Program-made: the position numbers and the translations under genes
NCBI GenBank assembly: GCA_003527225.1
Contig: DPXQ01000156.1
Coordinates: 1-25,473 of the forward strand
DNA: 25,473 nucleotides
From: Rhizobium sp.
Lineage (GTDB): Bacteria > Pseudomonadota > Alphaproteobacteria > Rhizobiales > Rhizobiaceae
Direction of reading: 5' to 3'
Part shown: positions 23,976-25,473 of the stretch, one piece after another
Layout: each line of letters starts with the position of its first letter
Numbering within the stretch: position 1 is the stretch's first letter
The notes under the pieces: generated by a model
What the model was told of the DNA's origin: nothing
Seen by the model: the letters and a program-made list of their open reading frames with translations, nothing else
The model's database searches: none

Positions 23976-24499
23976 CCATGGATGCTCGCCCAGAAAACCG
24001 GAAACGCAATTTCAGGATACGCCTTTCCGCCAGCGTGCCGTCGTTGACGCATTGGATGCTGGGGGCGATTGCCTGGGGCGCGGCCATGGCCTCCTCTTGC
24101 CTGCTGTCCATTGGAATCCTGCGCTGGACCCCCTACGCTCATGAGAAGCAACTGCTGCTGCTCTTCTTTGTCGGAGGCGCCCTCGCCTGGCTCATTGCCT
24201 TGCCTCTGGTGCGCTTCTTCAGCCTCGATCGCGCTGCTGAGACCCGCTTTGCCGCGGCGCTCCTGTTTCTCAGCGCCGGCACCGTCGGCATGACGGCCTA
24301 TCTCTTTGCAGTTCAATACCGGGCTTTTTACGCCCAATGGCATGCGCCCTTCGGAACAAAGATCTGGGCTTACCAGTATGCCTACACAACCGCATCCGCC
24401 TTCTATCAGTTCGCGATCCTCGGGCTGCGCTTCTATTTTCCCCTCGGTCTGTTGCTTGTCGTTGCAGCAAGCATACTGCTTGCACGCCGCAGCCGTTGA
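23972..24499 (+). CDS. Uncharacterised four-helix membrane protein
   Basis: I do not recognise this 175-residue protein. It has a basic, polar N-terminus followed by four predicted membrane helices at about residues 28-50, 60-83, 92-116 and 150-171, with an aromatic-rich loop (QYRAFYAQWHAPFGTKIWAYQYAYT) between helices three and four and a basic end. ATG 23972 overlaps the DUF2259 stop as ATGA; another ATG two codons on is also possible. It is the third gene of the likely rpe operon and lies 61 bases upstream of purB. Being coupled to a secreted protein gene suggests an envelope role; nothing more specific can be said. Confidence 0.75.
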   Translation: MTMDARPENRKRNFRIRLSASVPSLTHWMLGAIAWGAAMASSCLLSIGILRWTPYAHEKQLLLLFFVGGALAWLIALPLVRFFSLDRAAETRFAAALLFLSAGTVGMTAYLFAVQYRAFYAQWHAPFGTKIWAYQYAYTTASAFYQFAILGLRFYFPLGLLLVVAASILLARRSR

Positions 24500-24560
24500 G
24501 ATTGCCGGCAGTCTTTGCTAAAGCGACGCCATCCGCAGCGCGTCGAAGAAAGTCAGGTCC

Positions 24561-25473
24561 ATGATACCCCGCTACTCCAGGCCCGAAATGGTCGCCATCT
24601 GGTCGCCCGAAACCAAGTTCCGCATCTGGTTCGAGATCGAGGCCCATGCCTGCGATGCGCTGGCCGAACTCGGCGTGATACCGAAATCCGCGGCCGAGAC
24701 CATCTGGGAGAAGGGTGGCAAGGCGACCTTCGACGTCGCCCGCATCGACGAGATCGAGGCCGTCACCAAGCATGACGTCATCGCCTTCCTTACCCACCTC
24801 GCCGAATTCATCGGCCCCGACAGCCGCTTCGTCCATCAGGGCATGACCTCGTCGGACGTGCTCGACACCACGCTGAACATCCAGCTGGTACGCGCCGCCG
24901 ACCTCCTGCTCGCCGATATGGATCGCGTGCTCGCGGCCCTGAAAACCCGCGCCTTCGAACACAAGGACACGGTCCGCATCGGCCGCAGCCACGGCATCCA
25001 TGCCGAGCCGACGACGATGGGCCTGACCTTCGCCCGCTTCTACGCCGAGATGAGCCGCAACCGCGCCCGCCTGGTCGCCGCCCGCGCCGAGATCGCAACG
25101 GGCGCGATCTCGGGCGCTGTCGGTACCTTCGCCAACATCGACCCGCGCGTCGAGGAGCATGTCTGCGACAAGCTCGGCCTCGTGCCGGAGCCGGTCTCGA
25201 CCCAAGTCATCCCGCGCGACCGCCATGCGATGTTCTTCGCGACGCTCGCCGTCATCGCCTCGTCGATCGAGAATGTCGCGATCGAAATCCGCCACATGCA
25301 GCGTACCGAAGTTCTGGAGGCCGAAGAGTTCTTCTCGCCGGGCCAGAAGGGCTCGTCGGCCATGCCGCACAAGCGCAACCCGGTCCTGACCGAAAACCTG
25401 ACCGGCCTTGCGCGCCTGGTGCGCATGTCGGTCGTGCCAGCCATGGAAAACGTGGCGCTGTGGCACGAGCGCG
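24561..25473 (+). CDS. purB: Adenylosuccinate lyase (partial)
   Basis: The N-terminal 304 codons of PurB, which cleaves SAICAR and adenylosuccinate, releasing fumarate, in purine synthesis. The frame is open to the right edge; about 130 more residues are expected. Family motifs are intact: MIPRYSRPEM start, HDVIAFL, the TSSDVLDT segment, GRSHGIHAEPTTMG (G141 onward, H144 a catalytic candidate) and the fumarase/lyase superfamily signature SSAMPHKRNP beginning at S265 with the catalytic serine loop. The ATG at 24561 is preceded by CAGG, a modest ribosome site. It follows the membrane protein gene by 61 bases, with no clear terminator between. Confidence 0.96.
   Translation, partial: MIPRYSRPEMVAIWSPETKFRIWFEIEAHACDALAELGVIPKSAAETIWEKGGKATFDVARIDEIEAVTKHDVIAFLTHLAEFIGPDSRFVHQGMTSSDVLDTTLNIQLVRAADLLLADMDRVLAALKTRAFEHKDTVRIGRSHGIHAEPTTMGLTFARFYAEMSRNRARLVAARAEIATGAISGAVGTFANIDPRVEEHVCDKLGLVPEPVSTQVIPRDRHAMFFATLAVIASSIENVAIEIRHMQRTEVLEAEEFFSPGQKGSSAMPHKRNPVLTENLTGLARLVRMSVVPAMENVALWHER

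Noticed and set aside
24270..25466. 398-residue minus-strand frame opposite purB
   Set aside because: purB motifs are unmistakable on the plus strand; the antisense frame shows no domain.

Overview
This is a G+C-rich (about 60% by eye), gene-dense chromosomal window. I read it as Alphaproteobacteria, order Hyphomicrobiales, most likely family Rhizobiaceae. The grounds are gene content and order (a cysteine desulfurase followed by sufB, with RirA-type and Irr-type iron sites in the promoter; anmK divergent from tyrS; bcp next to a DUF455 gene) and the many tight ATGA/TGATG gene overlaps. No rRNA, tRNA, CRISPR array, insertion sequence, prophage or origin was seen, and no gap between genes exceeds 300 bases.

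Left part (1-6393). The start of the iron-sulfur cluster assembly (suf) operon lies on the minus strand: a group I cysteine desulfurase, then sufB, which runs off the left edge. Its promoter carries an exact TGA-N9-TCA box (RirA type) over the -35/spacer and a near-perfect Irr box over the expected start site. Divergent from it are an alpha/beta hydrolase and a patatin-like lipase. Next come anmK (minus; peptidoglycan recycling) and tyrS (plus), which ends in a clear intrinsic terminator.

Middle part (6394-15460). A 1136-residue AsmA/DUF3971-type envelope protein is on the minus strand. On the plus strand follow a one-cysteine Bcp peroxiredoxin, a DUF455 ferritin-like protein, a membrane-anchored M23 peptidase, a LysE-type exporter, a DEAD-box RNA helicase with its own promoter, and a Nudix hydrolase coupled to it by a one-base overlap.

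Accessory part (15422-21192). Seven close-packed minus-strand genes form one likely operon: flavin reductase, MoxR ATPase, CoxE-like VWA protein, a short XdhC/CoxI protein, a second XdhC protein, a molybdopterin-binding/MocA-like fusion, and a TfoX-domain protein. The five central genes make up the known maturation toolkit of xanthine dehydrogenase/CO dehydrogenase-type molybdoenzymes, but no enzyme structural gene is in the window.

Right part (21376-25473). A periplasmic binding protein without transporter partners is followed by rpe, a secreted DUF2259 protein and a four-helix membrane protein (the last three overlap and look like one operon), and finally purB, cut by the right edge.

Most of the window is housekeeping. 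The best leads are the two overlapping iron sites at the suf promoter, the molybdoenzyme maturation operon without its enzyme, and the uncharacterised DUF2259/membrane protein pair. I see no convincing sign of a wholly new defence or mobile system.
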